From Methylomonas sp. LL1 (lineage in GTDB: Bacteria > Pseudomonadota > Gammaproteobacteria > Methylococcales > Methylomonadaceae), in assembly GCF_015711015.1 (NCBI RefSeq), contig NZ_CP064653.1, positions 620,001 to 684,000 on the forward strand: a stretch of 64,000 bases of DNA, given 5' to 3'. The notes beneath the pieces are model-generated. The model was not told where the DNA came from. It searched no databases and saw only the letters and a list, made by a program, of their open reading frames with translations. The first letter of the stretch is position 1, and every line of letters starts with the position of its first letter. The translations under genes and the position numbers were made by a program. Shown here piece after piece: positions 35,482 through 44,432 of this stretch.

Positions 35482-38259
35482 TCATTGCGGCCCCATGCCC
35501 CAGCCTTCCAGTTCCGACTGCCGTTTGACCGTAGGGACGTCCAGGTCGGTCATCCGGCCTTGGGTGCGGCTCAAGGTGTCTTGTCGGCCGCTGGAGGCTG
35601 CGCCGTATTTCTGCGGATTGAGTCGGCTACCGGTACCGGTGAGTTGATCCAGATTCAACATGGACGCTGCATTGGCGGCGGTTGGCAAATGCCCGGTCTT
35701 TGCCAGAATCGCCAACCACTCGTCGAGATTGACTTGGGTCCAGTCCACGCGATCCAGGTCCGCGACTTTGATGCCGGTACAACTCGGAGTTTCCGGTGTC
35801 CCAAAATCCATGCCCAGTTGCGGTTTGATTTGTTCGTTGAGGATGCGCGCTAGCGGCGAGTTGTAGCAGCAGTAACTCTCCTTGCGCACCCAACACACGC
35901 CAGCTACCTTGCTTTCGCAATAGGTGCCGAGGTCCGTGCAGACTTTCAACTGTTTCTTGGCGGCGAGTTCATACTCCGGTTCCTCGCAGGAGTAGACGAT
36001 CTGGATGATCATGATGATGATCATGACCACGGTATAAGCCGTCATCAAGGTACTGAGCAGTTCGCCGGCGACCGCGGCACCACCACCCAACTCAACGCCG
36101 CCCGATTGTGCAGCCGGGGTCAAGTTGCCCGCCGAGTCGAAGGCCGCCTGGCCACCGGCGCTGAACAAGGCATTGCCGGCGGCTTCGCCAAAGGTCTGGC
36201 CGATCCATTCCGCCACGGACTTCATCAATTCGCCTTTCAGCGAGTCCAGTAAACCCTGCGAGGCAATATCGTTGGTACTGAGCATGTCGGTGCCGACCAA
36301 GTCATTCACCGTCGAGGCAAAATCCGCCTGAAAACTGTTCCAGGCATCGCCGGCCAGCGTGAACGGGGTACGCATGGTTTCCCAGGCGCCACGCACGATG
36401 GACGTACTATCCATGGCCATGACGGCGCTATCCATCTGACTGGTCGCCAACAGTAAATCGATATAGCGTCCCAATCCCATGGCGCCCTCGGGTGTTTCGC
36501 AGCAATCGACCAGACTCAACGCGCCGCCGACCATCTTGCAACTGGCCGGCTTGCCTTGGAATACCTCACAGGTGGTCGGATCCTTTTGCTGCAGATCGGC
36601 ATTAGCGTAATCGCAATGTAAATCCATCGCCATTTGCTGAGCGCTGTTGAGTAACGCAACCGCCTTACTGAAATCCTGGCTCTGGGTGCGATTCACTGTA
36701 ATGCAATCTTCGCCCATGCAGCGAATCGGCCCGGCACATTGCTGTTGGGTATGGCTTTGGATCGCGGGAACGCCCACCGTTTGCCCGCAGTCGTAGGTAT
36801 CGACGCTGTCCCAGCAAGTGCCGGAGGCCAATACACTGGTACATTGGCTTTTGATGAACGAGCAGCCTTGGCTTTCCAACGACGCGCAGGTTTTGTTGGG
36901 TATCCCGTTCGCCGGCGGCTCCAAACAGTGGGTGCCGGCGGTATCGGTCCAGCATTGGCCGTACTGATTCAGATCGCAGTTCCCAGCAGCCTGGATACTC
37001 ATACAGGTATTGCGAATCCCTGACGAACTGGCCACCGGGGCTTGGGCCAAATCTGAGCCGCAGACCATGACTTGCGAGGTGGGATCGACGTAACAGCCCG
37101 AGGCATTGGTGGGATCGTTCGAGCAACTCAATTGGCTGCCAGCCTGGCAAATGCCATCGGTAATTGCGTTGGCCAAGTTTTGGCAATTCGGCCCGCTCCA
37201 GCTCCATTCGTCCTGGGTGATCAGTTTCGACAGGTCATAACGCAAGCGAATCCGCGAATAACCTTCGCCGCGTCCGGAAACGCGAGTTTCTTCTTTGAAC
37301 ACCTTGATGCCGCTACTGTTGAAGGCATACAACACATCCGTGTTGGGGTATTCGTTCCAACTGGTGTAAAGCTCACAATCCCCGTACCAGCCACTCGACC
37401 CGGTATAGATCAGCTGGTTATCGTAATAGACCCGAGTGTGGTCATCATATTTGACGTACTCCAGGGTGGCGCTGGTGATGGCTTCCGGATGCAAGACCTC
37501 GTATTTGACCTGCCAGGTAAACAAGCCACAATCCGATTCCCAATAATCATCACCGACCCGGCCGACATACAAATCCATGCAGCCTGGTCCGCAACTGGAA
37601 AAACCGCCGTCGCCACTGACGAAGCGGATCAAGGGCTCGACATTGACTTGGCGAGTTGCAGTGCAGCTTTGCGGTACCGTCGGTTGCCTGAGACAGAGCT
37701 GATAATCCGGCACCCGAACCGATTGCTGGGTTTCGGTTTGGGTCGTGGTGGTCGTGCAGTCGGAGAACGATTGTGCCCAAGGCGTGAAGTCGCTGAACAC
37801 CTGATCGCCGTTTTGCCAGAGTGGGTCAGCCTGTAAGTCCGGGTGCGACTGGTGGGCATTGTCGATCAGGGTGCGGTAGGCTTCGCCGGTAAAGCTGGTT
37901 TCGCCGTTCAAGGCGGTCTGTGCGTCCAACCCGGCTGCGATCGTTCCAGGGTTGTTACCATAAAGATCGGCAAAGTCTTGGGTCGTAGTCGTGGCGCTAT
38001 GGGTATCCGGAAACAGCGTGCCGATCGAAATGGTACTTTCCTGAGCCGTTCCCGGATTCAAGGTCAGCGTGCCGGTGCCGGTATCGAGCGGAAACGCAAA
38101 ACCGTCGATGACTTGTTTGCCCAGTTGTTGGCCATCACGCCCGGTAGCCTGAATGGCATCGGCCCAGGACACACCAAACGGCGTCCAGGCCAGCGTAACG
38201 CATAGTATTGCAGTCAGGCTTTGTGTGGCGAATGCTTGGGGATTAAAGAATTGTTTCAT
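35482..38259 (-). CDS. traN: TraN mating-pair stabilisation protein
   Basis: A 925-aa outer-membrane TraN-type protein, which contacts the recipient and stabilises mating pairs. A signal peptide is at the start (MKQFFNPQAFATQSLTAILC... to VSWADA). The protein is very rich in cysteines, as TraN proteins are, and has a short hydrophobic stretch (LSTLMTAYTVVMIIIMIIQIVY near residue 770). The open frame extends to 38817 over traU, but the ATG at 38259 with the signal peptide and a position 4 bp after traU is the true start. It is the last gene of the transfer operon. Confidence 0.9.
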   Translation of the reverse strand: MKQFFNPQAFATQSLTAILCVTLAWTPFGVSWADAIQATGRDGQQLGKQVIDGFAFPLDTGTGTLTLNPGTAQESTISIGTLFPDTHSATTTTQDFADLYGNNPGTIAAGLDAQTALNGETSFTGEAYRTLIDNAHQSHPDLQADPLWQNGDQVFSDFTPWAQSFSDCTTTTTQTETQQSVRVPDYQLCLRQPTVPQSCTATRQVNVEPLIRFVSGDGGFSSCGPGCMDLYVGRVGDDYWESDCGLFTWQVKYEVLHPEAITSATLEYVKYDDHTRVYYDNQLIYTGSSGWYGDCELYTSWNEYPNTDVLYAFNSSGIKVFKEETRVSGRGEGYSRIRLRYDLSKLITQDEWSWSGPNCQNLANAITDGICQAGSQLSCSNDPTNASGCYVDPTSQVMVCGSDLAQAPVASSSGIRNTCMSIQAAGNCDLNQYGQCWTDTAGTHCLEPPANGIPNKTCASLESQGCSFIKSQCTSVLASGTCWDSVDTYDCGQTVGVPAIQSHTQQQCAGPIRCMGEDCITVNRTQSQDFSKAVALLNSAQQMAMDLHCDYANADLQQKDPTTCEVFQGKPASCKMVGGALSLVDCCETPEGAMGLGRYIDLLLATSQMDSAVMAMDSTSIVRGAWETMRTPFTLAGDAWNSFQADFASTVNDLVGTDMLSTNDIASQGLLDSLKGELMKSVAEWIGQTFGEAAGNALFSAGGQAAFDSAGNLTPAAQSGGVELGGGAAVAGELLSTLMTAYTVVMIIIMIIQIVYSCEEPEYELAAKKQLKVCTDLGTYCESKVAGVCWVRKESYCCYNSPLARILNEQIKPQLGMDFGTPETPSCTGIKVADLDRVDWTQVNLDEWLAILAKTGHLPTAANAASMLNLDQLTGTGSRLNPQKYGAASSGRQDTLSRTQGRMTDLDVPTVKRQSELEGWGMGPQ

Positions 38260-38263
38260 CGCC

Positions 38264-39295
38264 TCATAAACCCACGCAGCAGTCTTGAAAACGCCATAAG
38301 ATGTATAGATGATCTTCACCTGGCCCTGGATAAGTGCGACCCGCACCCCACTTGAAGGTGGTCTCACCAATGGCGTGATTGGACTCGGTTTCGGCGACCG
38401 GATAAAACATCGACAGTCGGTATTGCGACTTGGGGATAAACGGATAGATATAGCCGCCGCATAAAGCATCGTTGCCCGAGGTTTTCCAGGCCAGCCCCCG
38501 GCGATGCAACGAGGCCGTGGCACGTGTGGCCAATAAACTGGTAATTCGCGGATCGGTGCCGTAACTGGTCGGCGAAATGCCGGACAAGGGATACATGTGC
38601 CCCCAGGCGCCGGCACACCAGAACAAGGTATCCAAGGGATTACCGGTCGCCGCCGCTGCGGCATCGGCAACACAGGCGGAAATGGCCACCGGATTGGCAA
38701 ACAACGCCGTTTCCGGACTGGTGAAGAATGCCAGCAAGTCACTGTTCCAGGTCGGATCGAGTTCTGAGACATACAACAGATCGAAATCCCGGTAGCCGTC
38801 GCTGTTGCAACGGCCATCCCAGAACAAATCCAGCAGAATGGTCAACGGAAACGCGAAATAGTGGTAATTGAAAAATGACATCTCGCTGGCGTCAAAGTCG
38901 GCCTTGCCGGTGGTGGCGATCAGACGTACATTCGAAGCACTGAATTTATGGCCGCCTAAAGCCGGCGAGCACCAGGGATTGCGGACGATCTCGATCAGCC
39001 GGGCCGGATTCCATAGGCCCATGGTCATGCCCAGTTCCGGAATACCCATCGGATCGGTACAGAAGCAAAACTTTTCATCGGTGGCGATACTGGGTACGTT
39101 GCCACCGCCCAGGGATGCTCCAGCCGCCCGAATCGGAAACAGACAGCTCCAGCAAATATCAGTGATCAGTTTGCCGGACCACAATTCGGCGTCCGAGCAC
39201 AACGGATCGACGCTATTCGTGGTGGTTGCGGCATAAAGCGGGTTTGCCAGCGTTATCAAACCGCCCAAGACACAATGGAAAACGTATCGCTTCAT
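38264..39295 (-). CDS. traU: TraU conjugal transfer pilus assembly protein
   Basis: A 343-aa periplasmic TraU with a signal peptide (MKRYVFHCVLGGLITLANPLYA). Conserved cysteine-containing segments include DICWSCLFPIRAAG near 46-59, EKFCFCTDPMGIPELGMTMG near 74-93 and IEIVRNPWCSPALGG. TraU acts with TraW and TrbC in F-type pilus assembly and DNA transfer. Its start overlaps the end of the trbC/traW gene by 4 bp and traN begins 4 bp after it. Confidence 0.93.
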   Translation of the reverse strand: MKRYVFHCVLGGLITLANPLYAATTTNSVDPLCSDAELWSGKLITDICWSCLFPIRAAGASLGGGNVPSIATDEKFCFCTDPMGIPELGMTMGLWNPARLIEIVRNPWCSPALGGHKFSASNVRLIATTGKADFDASEMSFFNYHYFAFPLTILLDLFWDGRCNSDGYRDFDLLYVSELDPTWNSDLLAFFTSPETALFANPVAISACVADAAAAATGNPLDTLFWCAGAWGHMYPLSGISPTSYGTDPRITSLLATRATASLHRRGLAWKTSGNDALCGGYIYPFIPKSQYRLSMFYPVAETESNHAIGETTFKWGAGRTYPGPGEDHLYILWRFQDCCVGL

Positions 39296-40488
39296 GACCG
39301 ATCTCCTGTTGAGACCGGCAGTTTTCGTTCATGAACGACTAACTGGTTGCCGGATTGTTCGACGACTGCAGGCACATGCTGTAATTGAAAGCGGCTGCGC
39401 ACATCTGGCGTCAGTAAATACACCGGTGCCTGTAACGCGGTTTCCAACCGCTGCAAGCTGTCCCACCCGGACTGGCGCGGCAGCGACGTGGCCAAATACA
39501 TCACGCGAGCCTTTTTGTCCTGGCAGGACTGATGCTGAATCAGCTCGACTTGTGCTGGCACCGTGGCATCGAACACCATCAGGCATAAGCCAAACGGCAT
39601 CTTGTCCAACGGATTGACGGTTTGTCCGGCTCGGATGATCAGCTGTCCATTGGGGGCCGTCAGATCGCGCGGGGCGGTGATAGTCAGGTCTACGCTCCTG
39701 TCTCGATCGGCCTGGGTCGTGGGTAAGTTTTCAAATTTTTGTTGTTCCCAGAATCGAGCGATGGCCTGTTGCTGCTTTTGTTTCCAGTCGATGGCGGCCA
39801 TCCGGCGTTTGATCTCTTCGAGAAAGTCGATTTCGGCAATCTCGGCAACATCGCCCATAGTTCCCAAATCACCCTGTTTGCCAACCTTAATTTGCTCGTT
39901 CAGCCAGGACAAACTGCTCACACCTCGAACGTGTAACCGGGATTTGCCTTCCTGTTCGACGACGATGTCCGGTACTGACGTTACCGACCAGCGTTGAAAA
40001 CGGGTGGGATCAATGACGATGTTGGGCAATGGCTCGATACCTTTCAGCAAGCGTTTGAGGTCGGCCATCAATGCCGGTAGCTTTTGGCCGGGTTTGGGGC
40101 CGCGGAACACCAGCAACACATCATCCCTGCCTGACGCTTCTTCGAAGATGCCTTTCAGCGCCGTATCGCCGAGTGAAAATGAGACGAACAGCAATGTGAG
40201 TGGTTTGTTCGAAGAGGTTGTCGGTAGGCCGCTTGCCAATTTTGTGGATCTTGTCGATAGCGCATCTGCGCGAATCGCTTGCGAGGCTTCCAATATTTGT
40301 TGCGCCTGATGTTTCATGTCCAGCTGTTCTGCCTGACCGTTCAACCAGTCAGGGCGAGGTTGGCCTTCCAAGGCCTGCAAAATAGCCTGAGAGCGTTCAA
40401 GCCAGACGTCTTCTGCCTGAACCGTAACAACACCGAGCCAACAGAACAAACAGACCGCCGATTGACGCCAAGGGTTAAAACAACGCAT
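39292..40488 (-). CDS. traW: TrbC-TraW fusion pilus assembly protein
   Basis: A 398-aa periplasmic protein joining two F-type functions. After a signal peptide (MRCFNPWRQ... to VQA), residues about 75-185 form a TrbC-type thioredoxin-like domain (LTLLFVSFSLGDTALKGIFEEA, LPNIVIDPTRFQRWSVTSVPDIVV). The C-terminal half from about residue 200 is TraW-like (AEIAEIDFLEEIKRR, DLTAPNGQLIIRAGQTVNPL). In F these are separate proteins; fused forms occur in SXT/R391-like elements. ATG 40488 is chosen over the TTG at 40500 because it begins the signal peptide directly. It overlaps both neighbours. Confidence 0.88.
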   Translation of the reverse strand: MRCFNPWRQSAVCLFCWLGVVTVQAEDVWLERSQAILQALEGQPRPDWLNGQAEQLDMKHQAQQILEASQAIRADALSTRSTKLASGLPTTSSNKPLTLLFVSFSLGDTALKGIFEEASGRDDVLLVFRGPKPGQKLPALMADLKRLLKGIEPLPNIVIDPTRFQRWSVTSVPDIVVEQEGKSRLHVRGVSSLSWLNEQIKVGKQGDLGTMGDVAEIAEIDFLEEIKRRMAAIDWKQKQQQAIARFWEQQKFENLPTTQADRDRSVDLTITAPRDLTAPNGQLIIRAGQTVNPLDKMPFGLCLMVFDATVPAQVELIQHQSCQDKKARVMYLATSLPRQSGWDSLQRLETALQAPVYLLTPDVRSRFQLQHVPAVVEQSGNQLVVHERKLPVSTGDRS

Positions 40489-41038
40489 AGGCCCGTCCAA
40501 TCACTTGATGATCGTAGACATAGCCCCAGTAACGCGAATCGAAGCTTTTGTCGGTTTGCCCTGTCACCCAATAGGCGGCAGGTGGAATGGTTTCATGGCG
40601 TTTGAAAGAGGAGGGGGCTTTGTTCAGTTTTTCCGTGAGTGGCAATCCATCGATAACCCGTTCGCCGTTAATCGCGGTATGCTGCGGATCGACATGAACG
40701 GTATCTCCGGTCACGCCGGCGGCGATTTTGACGATAATCTGGCCATCCTTAAAAAAGGGTGCCATGCGCTCGGCGCGGAACGCGATCAAATCGCCGCGCC
40801 AGATGTCTTTGTTGTGAGTGTCGATCAGGTACACCCATTTATCCGGCAGGCAGCGATCGACCTGATCGTCGCCGCCAATTAAAAATCGTTGACCGATATA
40901 GCGTTCTACGGCTAATACCAGCAATAAAATTGGTATCGCCTTGAGTAAGAAGAGACCTAAGCGCGGACGAGAGGTGGTCGATGATGGCGAATGGGGCCGA
41001 GGATTCTTCATAGGCTTAGTGTGCGTCTTGTCGAACAT
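40475..41038 (-). CDS. trhF: S26-type signal peptidase-like protein (TrhF/TraF)
   Basis: A 187-aa protein with one N-terminal membrane helix (LGLFLLKAIPILLLVLAVERYI). A signal-peptidase S26 fold follows: RCLPDKWVYLID, RGDLIAFRA, a lysine in DGQIIVKIAAGVTGDTV and PAAYWVTGQTDKSFDSRYWG near the end. Where S26 enzymes have the nucleophilic Ser, this protein has Cys (RCLP). Such proteins precede traW in SXT/IncC-type transfer operons and may process pilin or be structural. ATG 41038 is chosen because GGAGG lies 6 nt before it. Confidence 0.85.
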   Translation of the reverse strand: MFDKTHTKPMKNPRPHSPSSTTSRPRLGLFLLKAIPILLLVLAVERYIGQRFLIGGDDQVDRCLPDKWVYLIDTHNKDIWRGDLIAFRAERMAPFFKDGQIIVKIAAGVTGDTVHVDPQHTAINGERVIDGLPLTEKLNKAPSSFKRHETIPPAAYWVTGQTDKSFDSRYWGYVYDHQVIGRAYALF

Positions 41039-41333
41039 AGACATCCTCCGGGGCAGCCACCACCGCCGTTGAATCGATCACAAGATAGCCCGCATCACTG
41101 AGTTTCTTGGCCTGACCCTGCCAGTCATCGACGATCTTGGCCATTTGATCCTGGTTTGCATTGGGTGGAATGCTTTGAATCAATTTGGCGCGATCGAGCA
41201 CGAACACCGGCGTGACCAGATTCAGGCGCGCCAAGGGCTGTTGTAATTGTTGTTGCGCAGCCAGCCAGCCGCCGATGCCGCCCAGACAGACTGCGATGAA
41301 AACGGTGCTGAGCCATTGCGATTTAGGATCCAT
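41016..41333 (-). CDS. trbI: TrbI-like inner-membrane transfer protein
   Basis: A 105-aa protein with one membrane helix (WLSTVFIAVCLGGIGGWLAA) and a periplasmic part with FVLDRAKLI and KKLSDAGYLVID. The size, topology and place after traC suit the F-type TrbI family. Its ATG at 41333 (GGGAGA upstream) overlaps the end of traC by 11 bp, and its stop overlaps the start of the signal-peptidase-like gene, so all are co-translated. Confidence 0.75.
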   Translation of the reverse strand: MDPKSQWLSTVFIAVCLGGIGGWLAAQQQLQQPLARLNLVTPVFVLDRAKLIQSIPPNANQDQMAKIVDDWQGQAKKLSDAGYLVIDSTAVVAAPEDVYVRQDAH

Positions 41334-43737
41334 AGGTAGTCTCCCTGGTTTTGCTGCTGCGGTTGTCGATGAGTTGTTGAATGGCATCACCCAAACTCAA
41401 GCCTTGCCGGCGTAACTGCTTCAAGGCGTTGACGTCTTCGGGTTTGGTGGAAAACAGAATGCGTTTGTAAGGATCGACGATCAGTCGGCCGATGCCGGAA
41501 CCCATCTCGGTGATGAAGAAAATCTCTGAATAGGCGCCAGGTAAGGTATGCACGGTTTTCAGCAGTTCATAGCCACCGTCGGACAACGGCAAGCGACGAT
41601 CCTGCTTCATGCCTTCGATGACTTCGGCCTTCTGGCCGAGCAAATACATATTGGCCGAATTCTCGACGATGGCCCGGCCCGCAGCATTGCGGTATAAATC
41701 GTTCACCGACTGGGTAATCGTCACTGCGGCACCGCCGTATTTCCGAAACCGCCGGTAGCCATGTTCCATAAACTTGGCGACATCGCCTTCGGTGAGCAAA
41801 TCCCAGGCTTCGTCGATGATCACGATCTTGGGCCGGTTGCGTTCGCCCAGATACATTTCCTGCTGGATTTGATAGATCAGCTGCAGCAACACCACCTGTT
41901 GCAGATGTTTGCGACCTTTGAGTTCTTCCAGTTCCAGGACGGTAAAGTCATTGGTGAATTTGGCGTTGTTGCGACCATTGAAGTAGCGACCGTATTCGCC
42001 ACGGGTAGTAAAGGGAAATAACTGTTCGCCGACATCCTTCAAGCGTTGATCGGTTTCAGCACACAGACATTTTGCAATGTCGTCCACGGACATCGCCTGA
42101 GCTTTATCCGTCCAGAGTTGTTTTAAGATCCGCTTGAGACCGGCGGTTTGAAAATCGGTGAGTTTCTCGGTTGGCGCGGCCATCTGGCTGACCAAGCCTG
42201 CCAGCATGTCGGCTTCCTCCTCGAAGATCTGTACGATCTCGAACGGGTTCATGCAAATCCCCGAACCGTGGGTGAATTTCACGAAGTCGCCTTCCAGCAC
42301 TTCACAGAGGTTTTCGTAAGAGCGACCGACATCAATCGCCCAGATTTGTGCGCCTTCGGTCAGATAGCTGACGATGATTTCGTTGGTCAGAAAGGATTTG
42401 CCCTTACCGGATTCGGCGGCGATACACAGATTGTAGTTGCCGGTGGTATCGAACAACGACACCGCCATGTGCTCGCCGTTGCGCGAGACGAAATTCAAGG
42501 TTGGCGTCCCGGTGCCAGCCCAATCTCCGAACAGCGGTAACAACGGAATCGCATGCCGTGTGGCCAGGGTGCGGTAGCGTTTCAAGTCGGCAATCGCCGA
42601 GCGCTCCGGACCGAACGGTAAACAGTTCAGGAAAAACGGCAAGCAGAAATACTTGTCTTCCAAAAGCTGAAAACCCAGCTCCCGGAAATAGACGCGGGCA
42701 TTGGAGACCGCTGCGGCTTCTTCGGCTTCGTCGCAAAACAGCAGCACGCCGAAATAGGCCCGAATCGGCCGGTCGCCGTCGCGGTAGGCATCGAACAACA
42801 CGTCGAAATGGTGTTTACGCTGCACCAACACCGGCAAAAACCGGGCGATTGGCGTATTGACCTGGTTGGTGATGAATTGCCGCACGCCTTCCTGACGGGT
42901 ACGGGTGGATTCGGCATCAGGATAATGCAGGGTCAGACTGAGCAAAGCATTCTGGCGAATCCCGCGGGTACCGGACAAAATGTCGCCCAAGTAACTTTTG
43001 GCGCTGCCAAAGTAAAAATGATCGGGTGTGCGTTTGGCGGATAAGGTCTTAACGCGCTTTTGTCCTAGCCAAATGCCTTTTTCGTCGGTCCGAATCGCAT
43101 TGTCGAAATCCAGCAACTGATCCCGTATCAATTGGGTAGGATCGCACTCAGGTACCACACGGTCTTTCCAGCCGGCATTGGGCTGCCAGTTGAGAATCGT
43201 GTTCAGAATACGGACATACTGATCGGCACCCAATAGTTCCGGATACATGCCGATGGTCGACAGCGACTGCTGGGTGGCCATTTGCAATTCGCTGGCTCGA
43301 CGGATGTCTTGTTCACTGGGTCTGGGATAGGCCATCGGCAGTTTGACCGTGACTAGAATGTGACTGCGCCGCAAGCGTGCTCCCGAAATCGCTTCAGGCG
43401 GTTTGGTGGTGCCTTGCCGCAAGAACTCGATACTAGCCTGGGTCATGGTTTTATAGGTCGGTTTTTGCTGTTTCAATCGCCGGGTTTGCATGATGGCTAG
43501 CGACTCTTCGATGTCCGGCGAGGTCCACAGTGATACTTGTAATAGCGTGTCGGTCGGCCAGTCCTGGTTCAGCAACACGTTGACCCGCGCGGAGACGCTG
43601 GCATCGGCGCCGGTCATCGGCCGGCACAGAAAGCCGAAGCCAATACTGCTATCGGCCATCAGAAACAGATGATGGTCGTATTCGTAGGCCAGTACCGTAA
43701 ACAACTGGTCAGCCCGTGGGCGTTGCGCTGAGGTCAT
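41323..43737 (-). CDS. traC: TraC conjugation ATPase (VirB4 family)
   Basis: An 804-aa VirB4-type ATPase that powers pilus assembly at the inner membrane. Walker A is AAESGKGKSFLTNE near residues 451-464, Walker B is PKIVIIDEAWDLL near 636-648, with the downstream KYGGAAVTITQSVNDL and YLLGQKAE blocks usual for TraC. Its ATG overlaps the TGA of the 85-aa gene before it (ATGA). It is the largest backbone gene of the operon and anchors the assignment as an F-like type IV secretion system. Confidence 0.95.
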   Translation of the reverse strand: MTSAQRPRADQLFTVLAYEYDHHLFLMADSSIGFGFLCRPMTGADASVSARVNVLLNQDWPTDTLLQVSLWTSPDIEESLAIMQTRRLKQQKPTYKTMTQASIEFLRQGTTKPPEAISGARLRRSHILVTVKLPMAYPRPSEQDIRRASELQMATQQSLSTIGMYPELLGADQYVRILNTILNWQPNAGWKDRVVPECDPTQLIRDQLLDFDNAIRTDEKGIWLGQKRVKTLSAKRTPDHFYFGSAKSYLGDILSGTRGIRQNALLSLTLHYPDAESTRTRQEGVRQFITNQVNTPIARFLPVLVQRKHHFDVLFDAYRDGDRPIRAYFGVLLFCDEAEEAAAVSNARVYFRELGFQLLEDKYFCLPFFLNCLPFGPERSAIADLKRYRTLATRHAIPLLPLFGDWAGTGTPTLNFVSRNGEHMAVSLFDTTGNYNLCIAAESGKGKSFLTNEIIVSYLTEGAQIWAIDVGRSYENLCEVLEGDFVKFTHGSGICMNPFEIVQIFEEEADMLAGLVSQMAAPTEKLTDFQTAGLKRILKQLWTDKAQAMSVDDIAKCLCAETDQRLKDVGEQLFPFTTRGEYGRYFNGRNNAKFTNDFTVLELEELKGRKHLQQVVLLQLIYQIQQEMYLGERNRPKIVIIDEAWDLLTEGDVAKFMEHGYRRFRKYGGAAVTITQSVNDLYRNAAGRAIVENSANMYLLGQKAEVIEGMKQDRRLPLSDGGYELLKTVHTLPGAYSEIFFITEMGSGIGRLIVDPYKRILFSTKPEDVNALKQLRRQGLSLGDAIQQLIDNRSSKTRETTYGS

Positions 43738-43991
43738 AGTGCTTTATCCTCTTCATAAAGTTGCTGCAAGGCTTCGGCTGGACATTCAGGATGTAAGCGA
43801 ATCGTGAAGGGATGCCGGCATACACGAACCGCACGTTTTTTGCGTGATAACTGCCGGGCTCTGGCCGGATGGCAGGGGTTGATTGGCTTGCCATTGGCGG
43901 CTTGGACCTTGACGCTGCGCGTGGCCTTCGTCGGTTGGCAAGGGCGGCGGTTGCCCGCCGCAGTCTCGGTATCAATACTTGAACCGGTCAT
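43734..43991 (-). CDS. Stand-alone PLMP/RRXRR-like domain protein coupled to traC
   Basis: An 85-aa basic protein. Residues about 28-62 read KVQAANGKPINPCHPARARQ and then LSRKKRAVRVCRHPFTIRL, which closely resembles the N-terminal PLMP/RRXRR domain of IscB-type proteins (NGKPLMPTHPARARELL, GRAVVVRRYPFTIRL). No HNH, RuvC or bridge-helix sequence is attached; the protein ends 18 residues later. Its TGA overlaps the ATG of traC, which favours this frame over a competing 88-aa ORF. An RNA- or DNA-binding role is possible. A homing-type insertion relic is the alternative, but the coupling to traC suggests function. Confidence 0.62.
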   Translation of the reverse strand: MTGSSIDTETAAGNRRPCQPTKATRSVKVQAANGKPINPCHPARARQLSRKKRAVRVCRHPFTIRLHPECPAEALQQLYEEDKAL

Positions 43992-44003
43992 AATGGTCGT
44001 AGC

Positions 44004-44303
44004 CTAAATCGTGGCGGTGACGATGTTGGTGATGATGGTTGGTGCCGCAAACAAACCGACACCACTGGCAATCCCCAGCACAAAGCCCATGATGCTGCCG
44101 CGCACGACACCGGCGACCAGGCCGACGATGACGAACACGATGGCGATGATGCGGCCGAGTAAGCCTTCCACCCAGCCGGTCAGCAAGGTCCAGACGGTGT
44201 TGAACTCAGTACCGCCGGTACCGGCCATGGCGTCATTGGCCATCAACATAAAAAATAACGATGCCAGAGTGACCAAGACCCCGGTTCGATAGGATGTTTT
44301 CAT
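44004..44303 (-). CDS. traA: TraA-like pilin
   Basis: A 99-aa small membrane protein with a signal-like N-terminus (TGVLVTLASLFFMLMANDAMA) and two hydrophobic stretches (LLGRIIAIVFVIVGLVAGVVRG and GFVLGIASGVGLFAAPTIITNIV), the layout of F-type pilins. It lies between traV and traC, the usual place for traA in SXT/IncC-type operons. ATG 44303 has GAGG about 10 nt upstream; the TTG one codon earlier is ignored. Confidence 0.78.
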   Translation of the reverse strand: MKTSYRTGVLVTLASLFFMLMANDAMAGTGGTEFNTVWTLLTGWVEGLLGRIIAIVFVIVGLVAGVVRGSIMGFVLGIASGVGLFAAPTIITNIVTATI

Positions 44304-44432
44304 CAAAGATGTCCTCGTTATGGTTAAAAGACGGTTGCCCGTCGAATCTCGGACGGTTAGTCCGGCAGGGTTTAAGCGGTTGCCCGCTCAGTCTCGCAGG
44401 GGTGTGGGACCTGCGGTGAAAATGGTTACGGT

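Noticed and set aside
38260-38817. N-terminal extension of TraN over traU
   Set aside because: It overlaps conserved traU, is Pro/Arg-rich without similarity, and the signal peptide begins at 38259.
43709-43975. 88-aa minus-strand ORF overlapping the traC start
   Set aside because: It runs into traC in another frame without a coupled junction, while the 85-aa frame ends in ATGA with traC and carries a recognisable domain.
43734-43991. A complete IscB/IshB RNA-guided nuclease
   Set aside because: No HNH, RuvC or bridge helix follows, the next gene is traC, and no obvious guide-RNA-type structure is seen beside it.
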